A stretch of 6,072 nucleotides of DNA from Candidatus Dadabacteria bacterium (GCA_026709745.1 JAPOSJ010000189.1:1-6072); one strand, 5' to 3'. Positions 1 through 5,950 are shown, counted from the first letter of the stretch. Notes: generated from the sequence alone by a model not told the origin. A program made the numbers and translations.

Positions 1-1
1 C

Positions 2-244
2 TACGGCTGGCAGGACCTTGACCTTGAGCACGGTTTTTACAAGGTCGAAACCCTTCCAGAGAATGACCGCGTCCGATACACTATCAGTCCTCAAGCCCGT
101 CGCGAGGTATTGAAGCGGTTGCTCGCTGATAATCACGTCCGCACTGGGTCTGAGACGAATAACCCCATCTCCAAGTCCAAACGCAGTAACCCCAAGCGTA
201 GGGCTATAACCTACGGGCCCGATCTCTTCCGATTAGAATCTTGA
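2..244 (+). CDS. C-terminal fragment of an Eco57I/type IIG-like adenine-specific DNA methyltransferase (5' end outside window)
   Basis: An open frame runs in from the left edge, with its first full codon at base 2, and stops at TGA 242-244, giving 80 residues. It begins YGWQDLDLEHGFYKVE and continues with RYTISPQARREVLKRLLADN. From memory this matches the conserved tail (YGW.DLDL.HGF...RYTIS..ARREVL.RLL..NH) of large Eco57I-type restriction-modification methylases, SAM-dependent N6-adenine enzymes that modify DNA in type IIG or phage-defence systems. The last 30 residues are basic and low in complexity (SKSKRSNPKRR) and end DLFRLES, like the variable Lys/Arg-rich linkers of that family. The catalytic NPPY and SAM-binding motifs would lie upstream, outside the window, so neither activity nor subtype (stand-alone RM, DISARM-like or other) can be judged. 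No related gene follows on this strand. The family call rests on tail similarity alone. Confidence 0.55.
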   Translation, partial: YGWQDLDLEHGFYKVETLPENDRVRYTISPQARREVLKRLLADNHVRTGSETNNPISKSKRSNPKRRAITYGPDLFRLES

Positions 245-744
245 TATGGCTGGGAAAGCCGTTTAACTAAAAAAATCAAACTGACTAGTAGGCAAAGATA
301 CACCGATGTTTTTCTCTCACAACTCTCCTCTTTCGCCTAACCATAAAGTTAAAGCTCTTCTTGGGAATCTTCTGACTTTTTCTAGACAGAATATTGTATG
401 TGATACTCTCCGGGTCTTTTCATCAAACAGTCTCCTATATACATCCCAAAGGTTTTATCCCAATGAACGCATCACGCCGACTAAATGCCGATTTACCGGT
501 GTCGTTGGAAGAAATCCTGAAGATTCTGATCCTGAGTGCAGAAAAAACATGCTGTGTAACCGCTGGGAAATAATTGTGTCCGAGCTTGTGTTTAAGCTGA
601 ATTGACTGCACCAATGTTCTGAGAGAGCGAGGATGCCTGTAGACCTGTTTTTGGTTTCAAGGGTTCTTATATGTAAAATTATCTTTCTATCGAAATATCG
701 CCGTCTCGGCCGTGTTTTGAAATCTTGATTAACGGAGAGATAAA
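245..744. other. 500-base stretch without a supportable gene, between methyltransferase tail and pepA
   Basis: I see no convincing gene here. A 99-codon plus-strand frame (306-605) has no ribosome binding site and a cysteine/serine-rich composition resembling no family I know. A 36-codon frame at 463-573 (MNASRRLNADLPVSLEEILK...) looks more protein-like but also lacks a Shine-Dalgarno. Just after the methyltransferase stop, GGCT/AGCC (248-251 with 257-260) could pair around a 5-nt loop, but no U-tract follows, so it is at best a poor terminator. No tRNA, CRISPR-like repeat or clear insertion-sequence end is visible. The stretch may be decayed accessory DNA marking the junction between a defence locus and core genes; that is inference. 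Confidence 0.4.
651..679 (+). promoter_or_regulatory. Candidate sigma-70 promoter for pepA (weak)
   Basis: TTGGTT (651-656, 3 of 6 to the -35 consensus) and TAAAAT (674-679, 5 of 6 to the -10 consensus) are separated by 17 bases. Transcription would start near 686 and leave a leader of about 60 nt before the pepA start. This is the best pair I found in the gap, but the -35 is poor and chance matches are common in AT-rich DNA. Confidence 0.28.
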
Positions 745-2214
745 ATGGAATTTTCTCTTGTAAAAGACAATGTTGCGGACATAAGGTCTGACTCTGTAGT
801 TTTGCCTTGCTATGAAGAACCTCGGCTTCCTGCCGCGGCAAGAAAAATTGATCGCACACTTGGAGGGTTTCTTGCAGACAAGGCGAAATTATCTGACTTT
901 AAAGGGGCCTTCGGAAAAACGGTTCTAGTTGATACGCCAGGCGATTTCAATACGAAAACCGTTGTTCTCCTCGGCCTCGGGAAAAAAGAGAATTTCAGTG
1001 CACTTGAGGCTTTTCGTGCAGCTAATATTGCGGTTGCAAGAACAGGCCAGCGCTCCCGCACAATCTCCGTTGATTTCTCCGGTCTAGACAAGGAGTTTCT
1101 AGGGGTTTTCCTCGAGGGAATGGACTGTGGAGCCTATGAATACGGGAAACTAAAGTCTTCGGGAAAAAAGAAAAACCGAATACAAAAGGTTTATATAGCC
1201 TCAAGGAAAATTTCCGCTGATTATTTCAACACTCAAACCGCACGTGCAAGTGCAGTCTCAAAAAGCGTTGCTTTCACAAGAGATCTTGTGAATGATCCAC
1301 CTAATCTGCTTACTCCTTCAATTCTTGCCGAACATGCACTTTCGATTTCTGAAGGGTCAGAGTACATAGACTGCAAAATTCTTGGCAAAGAAGAAATAAG
1401 AGAGATGGGAATGGGAGGACTCTCCGCGGTTTCTTTCGGAAGCAGTGAACCCCCGAGATTCATACATCTTTCCTATAGACCACCCAGAAAATCCAGAAAA
1501 AAAGTTGCCATTGTCGGCAAGGGAATAACCTTTGACTCAGGAGGTCTTTGTCTTAAGCCAGCCGACAGCATGAGAACCATGAAAATGGATATGTCGGGCG
1601 CAGCTGTTGTACTTGGCTCCATGAAAGCGATAGGGGAACTTGCTCCCGGTATTAACGTTCATGGCATTGTGCCTGCTACGGAGAACATGACAGGAGCTTC
1701 TGCCTATAAGCCGGACGACGTGATAACAGCCCTCAACGGCAAGACAATAGAAATTATAAATACAGATGCCGAGGGTAGGGTGGCTCTATCCGACGCTCTT
1801 AGTTACGCGGTCCGCCTCGGGGTCTCAGAAATAGTGGATCTCGCGACACTTACTGGTGCGTGCATAGTCGCGCTCGGGCTTCACAACGCCGGAGTCATGG
1901 GCAACAGCTCAAATCTTGTCAAGTCAATTCTCAGTTCGGCCAGTAACGTGGGCGAGAAAATGTGGGAGCTTCCCCTTGACGCGGAGTTAAGAGAGGAAAT
2001 AAGGAGTCGGGTTGCTGACGTAAAAAATGTCGGAAGCAGGTGGGGCGGGGCGATAACTGCTGCGCTTTTTCTTGAAAATTTCGTTTCGGATGTTCCCTGG
2101 GTTCATATAGACATAGCAGGTCCTTCATACATGGAGAAAACTTCTGACTGGTATCGGTATGGAGCCACAGGATTCGGCGTGAGGACTATAGTTAACTACC
2201 TTACGGAAAGATGA
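745..2214 (+). CDS. pepA: Leucyl aminopeptidase (cytosol aminopeptidase, peptidase family M17)
   Basis: This cytosolic two-metal exopeptidase releases N-terminal residues, preferring leucine, from peptides in protein turnover; the active form in the family is a hexamer. The 489-residue length is normal. Residues 1-150 form the variable N-terminal domain and about 165-489 the catalytic domain. The signature KGITFDSGG lies at 259-267 and NTDAEGR at 339-345. By alignment from memory with E. coli PepA at a constant offset of 11, the metal ligands are K259, D264, D282, D341 and E343, and the catalytic pair is K271 and R345; all are present. The conserved W..GG..AA.FL..F segment is at 433-446. The ATG is supported by GGAGAG (734-739) with a 5-nt spacer. 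The gene stands alone on its strand and converges with ilvE, with 59 bases between stops. E. coli PepA is also a DNA-binding regulator and Xer cofactor, but nothing here shows that role. Confidence 0.97.
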   Translation: MEFSLVKDNVADIRSDSVVLPCYEEPRLPAAARKIDRTLGGFLADKAKLSDFKGAFGKTVLVDTPGDFNTKTVVLLGLGKKENFSALEAFRAANIAVARTGQRSRTISVDFSGLDKEFLGVFLEGMDCGAYEYGKLKSSGKKKNRIQKVYIASRKISADYFNTQTARASAVSKSVAFTRDLVNDPPNLLTPSILAEHALSISEGSEYIDCKILGKEEIREMGMGGLSAVSFGSSEPPRFIHLSYRPPRKSRKKVAIVGKGITFDSGGLCLKPADSMRTMKMDMSGAAVVLGSMKAIGELAPGINVHGIVPATENMTGASAYKPDDVITALNGKTIEIINTDAEGRVALSDALSYAVRLGVSEIVDLATLTGACIVALGLHNAGVMGNSSNLVKSILSSASNVGEKMWELPLDAELREEIRSRVADVKNVGSRWGGAITAALFLENFVSDVPWVHIDIAGPSYMEKTSDWYRYGATGFGVRTIVNYLTER

Positions 2215-2273
2215 CATTCCCATGAAATTTGCTGTATTGTCTGTGTAAACAATGCTGGGTTTGTAGCAAGTGC

Positions 2274-3194
2274 TCAGGAAGTGTAATCAAGCCAGTGGCG
2301 GAATTTCTCGTCTTCTCCCTTTATCACGCCAAAGTACCTTTTCTGGAGAGTCTTTGTTATTTCCCCGGGTTTCCCTGAACCTATTTTCTTACCATCAACT
2401 TCTCTGATGGGTGTCACTTCAGCTGCGGTTCCGGTGAAAAAGGCCTCATCCGCTATATAGAGCTCATCTCTTGTGAAACGCTGCTCTTTTACCGTAAGGC
2501 CTTCGTCATCAGCGAGTTCAAGAACGCATTTTCTGGTTATTCCTTCAAGTATTGAAGTGAGAGGAGGGGTCTTTAGGATTCCGTTTCTGACGATAAAGAT
2601 ATTCTCTCCGCTTCCTTCAGCAACGTAACCTTCTCCGTCAAGCAGTATCCCTTCATCAAAGCCGAGATCTGCCGCTTCCTGTCTTGCCATGACCGAGTTC
2701 ACGTAATTTCCGCATATCTTGGCTTTGGTCATAAAGGAGTTCACATGCATTCTGGTGTAGGAGGATATCTTTGCCCTTATTCCGTTTGCAATTGCGTCGT
2801 CTCCGAGATAGGTTCCCCATGGCCATACCGCTATCGCGACATTTATGGGATTATCTCCGGGGAGTATTCCTTTTCTTCCATCCCCGATAAAAACTATGGG
2901 TCTGATGTAGGCTTCATCAAGCTCGTTTTCGCGAAGAAGTTCAATCACCGCGTCGCAGAGGGTCTGTATATCGTAGGGAATTTCTATGCAGGCCACATGC
3001 GCCGAAGCGTAAAGTCTTTGCATATGCTCGGTGAGTTTTAGTACCGCTGATCTCCCATCAGAGCACTTGTAGGCTCTTATGCCTTCAAACGCGCCCAGAC
3101 CGTAATGCAGGGTATGGGTGAGCACGTGCACATTTGCCTCATTCCAAGGCACTGTTTTTCCGTTAAACCAGATTCTGGATTGGTCGTCTGACAT
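2274..3194 (-). CDS. ilvE: Branched-chain-amino-acid aminotransferase (PLP fold type IV)
   Basis: This cytosolic PLP enzyme catalyses the last step of leucine, isoleucine and valine synthesis, and the first step of their breakdown, using glutamate/2-oxoglutarate as the amino partner. At 306 residues it has the normal length for the class. The N-terminal YGLGAFEGIRAY motif spans 31-42. The PLP Schiff-base lysine is K159 in the AKICGNY context (158-164), equivalent to AKAGGNY in E. coli IlvE. EGSGEN (193-198) is the phosphate-side signature and TGTAAEVTPIR (254-264) is the conserved late motif. It ends in the usual RYFGVIKGE...WLDY. The ATG at 3194 places the N-terminal IWFNGK...W strand correctly and is preceded by a modest AGG (3204-3206) with a 9-nt spacer. 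It appears to be transcribed alone from the promoter just upstream. D-amino-acid or 4-amino-4-deoxychorismate enzymes share the fold, but the motif set and length favour BCAT. Confidence 0.95.
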   Translation of the reverse strand: MSDDQSRIWFNGKTVPWNEANVHVLTHTLHYGLGAFEGIRAYKCSDGRSAVLKLTEHMQRLYASAHVACIEIPYDIQTLCDAVIELLRENELDEAYIRPIVFIGDGRKGILPGDNPINVAIAVWPWGTYLGDDAIANGIRAKISSYTRMHVNSFMTKAKICGNYVNSVMARQEAADLGFDEGILLDGEGYVAEGSGENIFIVRNGILKTPPLTSILEGITRKCVLELADDEGLTVKEQRFTRDELYIADEAFFTGTAAEVTPIREVDGKKIGSGKPGEITKTLQKRYFGVIKGEDEKFRHWLDYTS

Positions 3195-3232
3195 AGTTTG
3201 CTACCTGATTTGGAGAAAGAGAAGCTGCAAAC

Positions 3233-3261
3233 AGTATTATTATTCCCCTTTTTGTTGTCAA
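3233..3261 (-). promoter_or_regulatory. Promoter for ilvE with consensus -35 box
   Basis: On the minus strand a perfect TTGACA (3256-3261) is followed after 17 bases by AATACT (3233-3238, 4 of 6 to TATAAT). The predicted start of transcription is near 3226, giving a leader of about 30 nt that contains the ribosome binding site. The leader is too short for a classic leader-peptide attenuator or T-box, so ilvE looks unattenuated here. The placement suggests ilvE is transcribed separately from the receiver-like gene upstream. Confidence 0.55.
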
Positions 3262-3370
3262 GCTTGCCGGATGGTTGTGATAGCGCGACAATGATCACAG
3301 GAATCTTCGTGTATTTATCTTGTGAGTATTGGTCCCTGTTAACTTTAGTAAAACCGCAGGTCGATGTTTT

Positions 3371-3751
3371 TCACTTCGGCTCCAGATGCTCTTTGATCAC
3401 TGTGTTCATGTCCCGGGAGAATTTCGATCTTGGAAGAACAAGGTCTACACCTTTTTCTCTGAATTTGGCGGCTAGGTCCCTCTCCACATGAGGCAGATAT
3501 CCTATGCAGAAGGTTTTTTTGTGTATATTGGAATTTTTGAGCCTGATGAAGGTTTCCTCGGCATCTATTTTTTTTGAAGCGAGATCAATAATTACGAGGT
3601 CAACTTTTTTTCCTTCTACCTTGTCTTGAAACTCCTCAAGATTTCTTACCTTTACCATCGAGACATCAAGGTGCTCGGCCACACTCTCAATTTTTGATGA
3701 GAAAAAAATGTCATTAGCAACCAAACAAACTGTTTTTTTCTTGAGCTTCAT
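3371..3751 (-). CDS. Stand-alone pseudo-receiver (CheY-like) domain protein
   Basis: The 126-residue protein has the alternating strand/helix pattern of a receiver domain: VCLVAND (8-14), SMVKVR (31-36), VDLVIIDL (50-57), KTFCIGY (79-85) and GVDLVLPR (101-108). D56 ends strand 3 where the phospho-acceptor sits, and D14 gives one of the usual two acidic residues, with N13 replacing the other. The switch Thr/Ser after strand 4 appears to be G84, and the invariant Lys before Pro at the end of strand 5 appears to be missing (LPRS). It therefore probably does not follow the normal phosphorylation switch. There is no output domain, so it would act through protein contacts. It lies 40 bases after the toxin gene on the same strand and could be co-transcribed with it. 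The start has only a weak, close AGG. The fold is fairly clear; the role is unknown. It is rich in A-tracts, including eight A's within the Ser-Lys-Lys codons near residue 60. Confidence 0.75.
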   Translation of the reverse strand: MKLKKKTVCLVANDIFFSSKIESVAEHLDVSMVKVRNLEEFQDKVEGKKVDLVIIDLASKKIDAEETFIRLKNSNIHKKTFCIGYLPHVERDLAAKFREKGVDLVLPRSKFSRDMNTVIKEHLEPK

Positions 3752-3791
3752 TGCCTGAAGATTGAATGATCCGTTCTTATTCTGCTATAAG

Positions 3792-4067
3792 TCAATGTAG
3801 TGATTCAGTCTTGCTGTAAATGTTTATCCTGCGTCCGATGGAGATGACCGTGATTATGAGTTTTTTATCCAGCTTGAGACAAATAAGCCTGTAATCAGTA
3901 ACTCTAAATTTGTAGTAGCTTCTCATAGGACCCGACAGACGAGAAAGATAGAGATCAGGGTCAACCAATAGCTTTTCTCTTATAGCTTTAGCAATATTTT
4001 CTTTTATATTTCTTGGTAATTTGGAAAACTGCTTTTCGGCCTTCTCCGCAAACTTCACTTTCCACAT
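3792..4067 (-). CDS. relE: RelE/ParE-superfamily toxin of a type II toxin-antitoxin module
   Basis: This small basic protein of 91 residues has the RelE fold pattern: strand WKVKFAEKAEKQFSKLP (2-18), two helices to about 34, then LSGPMRSYYKFRVTDYRLI (44-62) and the last strands IITVISIGRRINIYS (71-85). RelE toxins cut mRNA in the ribosomal A site. Aligned by eye with E. coli RelE, the RNA-contacting and catalytic residues have equivalents: K53 (K52), R55 (K54), R60 (R61), R80 (R81) and Y84 (Y87). That supports an active RNase over a ParE gyrase poison, though the two cannot be separated with certainty without a search. It starts 4 nt after the antitoxin stop and has no visible Shine-Dalgarno, so translation is probably coupled to the antitoxin and kept low. 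It is complete and undamaged. Confidence 0.88.
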   Translation of the reverse strand: MWKVKFAEKAEKQFSKLPRNIKENIAKAIREKLLVDPDLYLSRLSGPMRSYYKFRVTDYRLICLKLDKKLIITVISIGRRINIYSKTESLH

Positions 4068-4071
4068 AAGT

Positions 4072-4341
4072 CTAGAGATTGTATTTCTTTTCTATTTCAG
4101 AAAAAGGAATCAGTTTTTCTCCAGAAGCGATGAAATCTCTGTAAGCTCTCTCGGCTTGTTCGTAGTCTTCAATATCTTCAAGTTTGTTCATCAGAAACAG
4201 CTCCAGAGACTTTTTTATATAGTAACTCTTTGACCTTTCTTCTGCTTTTGAGACCCTACTGAGCACTTCACCTAGTTCCGCTGGAATTTGCGCTGATATA
4301 CTGACCATACCGCGACTACTAGAACTTGCTCTCTTCCCCAT
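4072..4341 (-). CDS. relB: RelB/DinJ-like ribbon-helix-helix antitoxin
   Basis: The protein has 89 residues. After a serine-rich start (MGKRASSSSRG), the strand MVSISAQIP (12-20) and helices 21-35 and 38-54 (SKSYYIKKSLELFL) form a ribbon-helix-helix DNA-binding unit of the Arc/MetJ class. The C-terminal part (55-89, ending SGEKLIPFSEIEKKYNL) is acidic and helical, as in RelB/DinJ tails that wrap and block RelE toxins. Such antitoxins dimerise, repress their own promoter alone or with toxin, and are degraded by proteases. I chose the ATG at 4341 because it follows the full AGGAGGTGAT Shine-Dalgarno. The frame stays open to 4467, but the added residues would be encoded by AT-rich control DNA and are not protein-like. 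The symbol names the family, not strict orthology to E. coli relB. Confidence 0.87.
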   Translation of the reverse strand: MGKRASSSSRGMVSISAQIPAELGEVLSRVSKAEERSKSYYIKKSLELFLMNKLEDIEDYEQAERAYRDFIASGEKLIPFSEIEKKYNL

Positions 4342-4345
4342 ATCA

Positions 4346-4355
4346 ATCACCTCCT
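4346..4355 (-). promoter_or_regulatory. Very strong Shine-Dalgarno of the antitoxin gene
   Basis: On the minus strand AGGAGGTGAT matches the anti-Shine-Dalgarno end of 16S rRNA over ten bases, with the AGGAGG core at 4350-4355 and 8 nt before the ATG. It fixes the antitoxin start at 4341 and contrasts with the toxin, which has none. This implies excess antitoxin translation. Confidence 0.85.
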
Positions 4356-4425
4356 GTAAATGAAGATAATTTAACAGTTTTTTATATTTTTTGTAAATCT
4401 TATTAACTTTATGAGTTTTAAATAG

Positions 4426-4453
4426 ATTGTAATAACTATTGTGTAGAATACAA
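4426..4453 (-). promoter_or_regulatory. Candidate promoter of the toxin-antitoxin operon
   Basis: On the minus strand TTGTAT (4448-4453, 3 of 6 to the -35 consensus) is followed after 16 bases by TACAAT (4426-4431, 5 of 6 to the -10). The leader to the antitoxin start would be about 80 nt of AT-rich RNA. A rival pair nearer the gene, TTTACA followed about 18 bases later by TAAATT in the 4360-4400 region, is also possible. The first pair is favoured because it lies inside the palindromes, as expected for an autoregulated promoter. Confidence 0.35.
4444..4449 (+). promoter_or_regulatory. Candidate -10 box for the EamA-family gene
   Basis: TAGAAT (5 of 6 to TATAAT) lies 35 bases before the plus-strand start and would give a leader of about 29 nt. 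No good -35 is found 16 to 18 bases upstream, so the promoter may need an activator or may not be real. It overlaps the -35 candidate of the divergent toxin-antitoxin promoter. Confidence 0.3.
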
Positions 4454-4484
4454 CATAGAAAAATCAAATCGTAAGGAGATTAAA

Positions 4485-4922
4485 ATGAAAGCTACTTTGA
4501 TTGCGTTTCTGGTGGCGATGATATTCGGAATCAATCCGATTTTTGAAAAGCTGAGCCTGAAAGATACCTCTCCTCTTTCAGTAATCACTATAAGGTTTGT
4601 TTTTACCGCGCTGTGTCTTGTATTCCTAGTGCTGGCGACGGGAAGGTTTTCTCAGGTGATTGACATCGACGGCCGTACTCTTTTCTGGATACTTCTTTCA
4701 GGTCTTCTTGGGGGGCTGATAGGCCTTTTTCTTTACTTCACGGCTCTTCAGGCCGCCGATACATCAAAAATTGTCGCGATAATAGCCACTTTCCCTATGT
4801 TTACGGTTATATACGCCTATCTTTTTCTGGGAGAGAGCCCGGGGCCGATGAGGATTGCCGGAGTCGTTTTCATTGTTATCGGTTCGATACTGATTGAGTG
4901 GAATCTGCTTGCGGACAGTTGA
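4485..4922 (+). CDS. Single-domain EamA/DMT-superfamily membrane transporter
   Basis: This integral inner-membrane protein of 145 residues has five predicted spans at about 3-21, 31-51, 66-87, 93-115 and 121-138. It is one EamA unit: an early (A)xxFGxNPIFxK segment (11-22), the conserved polar IRF in span 2 (36-38), the LYFTALQAADTSKI(V) motif (83-97) leading into span 4, and the FLGESP...GVVFIVIGSILI ending (114-136). Typical drug/metabolite exporters carry two such units in about 300 residues. Single-unit proteins of about 140 residues are a known subgroup and probably pair as dimers. The substrate cannot be read from sequence. AAGGAGA (4473-4479) supports the ATG. It is divergent from the toxin-antitoxin operon and shares its control region; the stop is 3 nt from the stop of the convergent TPR gene. 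There is no sign of truncation: the final span is followed by a short polar tail and a normal stop. Confidence 0.9.
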   Translation: MKATLIAFLVAMIFGINPIFEKLSLKDTSPLSVITIRFVFTALCLVFLVLATGRFSQVIDIDGRTLFWILLSGLLGGLIGLFLYFTALQAADTSKIVAIIATFPMFTVIYAYLFLGESPGPMRIAGVVFIVIGSILIEWNLLADS

Positions 4923-4925
4923 ATG

Positions 4926-5243
4926 CTACATTTCAAGAGCCTCTATGCAGTCCTGGAATTCTTCAGCCATATCAGGATGCCCGTGTCTTGATGCAGCCAC
5001 GGTCCCTTTTTCATAGGCGTCTTTTGCCTGTTCATCCATCCCGAGCTCTGTGTAGCAGTGGCCGAGTATTCTGTAAGCTGCGCCCTCATCGTCTTTGAGA
5101 CGAAGGTAGGAGTTGATGGACTCTATGGTTTCTTCATAGCGTTCAAGCTTAAAATATTCGTTCGCAAGACTGTAGTGAACAAGAGGGTTCTCGGGATTTT
5201 TCTCAAGCAGTTCTCTGAATTTCTGGATTCTTTGTTCTGACAT
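4926..5243 (-). CDS. Small tetratricopeptide-repeat (TPR) protein
   Basis: The 105-residue, acidic, all-helical protein has no signal peptide or membrane span, so it is probably cytosolic. An N-terminal helix (3-15) is followed by TPR 1 (about 20-53, with LANEYFKLERYEETIESINSYL) and TPR 2 (about 54-87, with ILGHCYTELGMDEQAKDAYEKG), then a capping helix (90-104). The canonical small and large residues (A27, Y30, Y36; G61, Y64, A73, A77) are in place. TPRs are protein-binding scaffolds and the partner is unknown. Similar small TPR proteins containing an RHGHP.MA.E stretch occur in several bacterial phyla, as I recall. The gene lies 38 bases after lipB on the same strand and is probably co-transcribed. 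A GGAG (5255-5258) sits 11 nt from the ATG, rather far. The convergent EamA gene ends 3 nt away. Confidence 0.85.
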   Translation of the reverse strand: MSEQRIQKFRELLEKNPENPLVHYSLANEYFKLERYEETIESINSYLRLKDDEGAAYRILGHCYTELGMDEQAKDAYEKGTVAASRHGHPDMAEEFQDCIEALEM

Positions 5244-5281
5244 ATCTGTTGAGTCTCCAATTCTCAGGGATTCAAGTTTAT

Positions 5282-5950
5282 CTATTCCTCCCCTTTTAGG
5301 GTGAAATTCTCAAAACCGAAAACCCCCATAAAATTTCTTATGACTGACTGGGTGATATCGTCCATTTTAACGCTCTTGTTGTTTCCGAGCCAGTTTTCCA
5401 TGGAAGTTATCCTGACGTCTGTTATTCCGCAGGAGAGGATCAGGTCAAAATAATCAAGGTTCGTGCTGGCGTTGAGGGCAAACCCATGATAGGTGACCCA
5501 TTTTCTTATGGCTATTCCTATGGACGCTATCTTGCTTCTTTTTACCCATACTCCTGTGACTCCGTCTATTCTTCTGCCCTCTATACCAAAATCCCCCAGA
5601 GTGTTTATGATCATTTCCTCAATCGTTCTCATGTGCCTGCGGATATCCATACCGTGGTCCTTGAGATTCAGTATGGGATAGCCGACGATTTGCCCGGGGC
5701 CATGAAAGGTTATGTCTCCTCCCCTTGAGGAGTGTACAAAGGAAACCCCGTGTTTTTTAAGGTATTCTTCCCTTACAAGCAGATGCTCGGTGTTTCCCTT
5801 TCTTCCCGTGGTAATAGTCGGTGGGTGTTCTAGGAGAATAAGAGAATCTGGTATTTCCTCTGCTATTCGTTTTGAGAGAAGGTTTTCTTGGTACTTAAGT
5901 GCCTTTTCATAGGGAACAGTCCCGAGATTATATATATCAAGGGTGTTCAT
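5282..5950 (-). CDS. lipB: Octanoyl-[acyl-carrier-protein]:protein N-octanoyltransferase (lipoate biosynthesis)
   Basis: LipB moves octanoyl from acyl carrier protein to a lysine on lipoyl domains (E2 subunits, GcvH), where LipA then inserts sulfur. The 222-residue length is normal. Motifs in order are EHPPTITTGRKG (41-52), RGGDITFHGPGQIVGYP (76-92), KIASIGIAIRKWVTYHGFALN (140-160) and LSCGITDVRITSME (172-185). The catalytic pair is K140 and C174, equivalent to K135 and C169 of E. coli; both are present. The ATG at 5950 gives the expected N-terminal LGTVPYEKAL placement, yet it has no purine-rich ribosome binding site (CCGCCCCG precedes it), so it may be coupled to the upstream gene ending 27 bases away. 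That gene resembles lpd, another lipoyl-complex component; the TPR gene follows. Confidence 0.96.
   Translation of the reverse strand: MNTLDIYNLGTVPYEKALKYQENLLSKRIAEEIPDSLILLEHPPTITTGRKGNTEHLLVREEYLKKHGVSFVHSSRGGDITFHGPGQIVGYPILNLKDHGMDIRRHMRTIEEMIINTLGDFGIEGRRIDGVTGVWVKRSKIASIGIAIRKWVTYHGFALNASTNLDYFDLILSCGITDVRITSMENWLGNNKSVKMDDITQSVIRNFMGVFGFENFTLKGEE

Larger units (their letters stand above)
4421..4453. promoter_or_regulatory. Imperfect palindromes, candidate antitoxin operator
   Basis: Two adjacent imperfect inverted repeats are visible. AATAG at 4421-4425 faces CTATT at 4436-4440, with 7 of 10 half-site positions symmetric across 20 bases. TTGTGT AGA ATACAA (4439-4453) has 5 of 6 symmetric positions around a 3-base centre. 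ATTGT also recurs directly at 4426 and 4438. Ribbon-helix-helix antitoxins typically bind pairs of short half-sites over their own promoter, and these overlap the -10 and -35 candidates. AT-rich DNA yields such symmetry by chance, so confidence is modest. Confidence 0.35.

Noticed and set aside
246..262. Hairpin GGCT/AGCC after the methyltransferase stop as a terminator
   Set aside because: Stem of only four strong pairs and no U-tract.
463..573. A 36-codon frame with a helix-like sequence (LPVSLEEILKILIL)
   Set aside because: No Shine-Dalgarno and no family recognised; mentioned in the gap entry but not called as a gene.
306..605. A 99-codon plus-strand open frame in the methyltransferase-pepA gap
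   Set aside because: No ribosome binding site, Cys/Ser-rich composition, no recognisable motif, and the alternative frames across the same bases are equally open; treated as chance.
455..859. A 134-codon minus-strand open frame overlapping the start of pepA
   Set aside because: It runs antisense into the well-supported pepA start, has no family features and no ribosome binding site.
2229..2269. Nested inverted repeats ATTGT/ACAAT and TTGCT/AGCAA between pepA and ilvE as a bidirectional terminator
   Set aside because: Short AT-rich stems, large loops and no T-run on either strand; not convincing.
2745..3041. A 98-codon plus-strand open frame inside ilvE
   Set aside because: Antisense shadow of a fully conserved aminotransferase; no family features.
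4342..4467. A 42-residue N-terminal extension of the antitoxin
   Set aside because: The added codons lie in AT-rich control DNA upstream of a ten-base Shine-Dalgarno that clearly marks the start at 4341.
5486..5728. An 80-codon plus-strand open frame inside lipB
   Set aside because: Antisense shadow of a gene with all catalytic motifs intact; no ribosome binding site.
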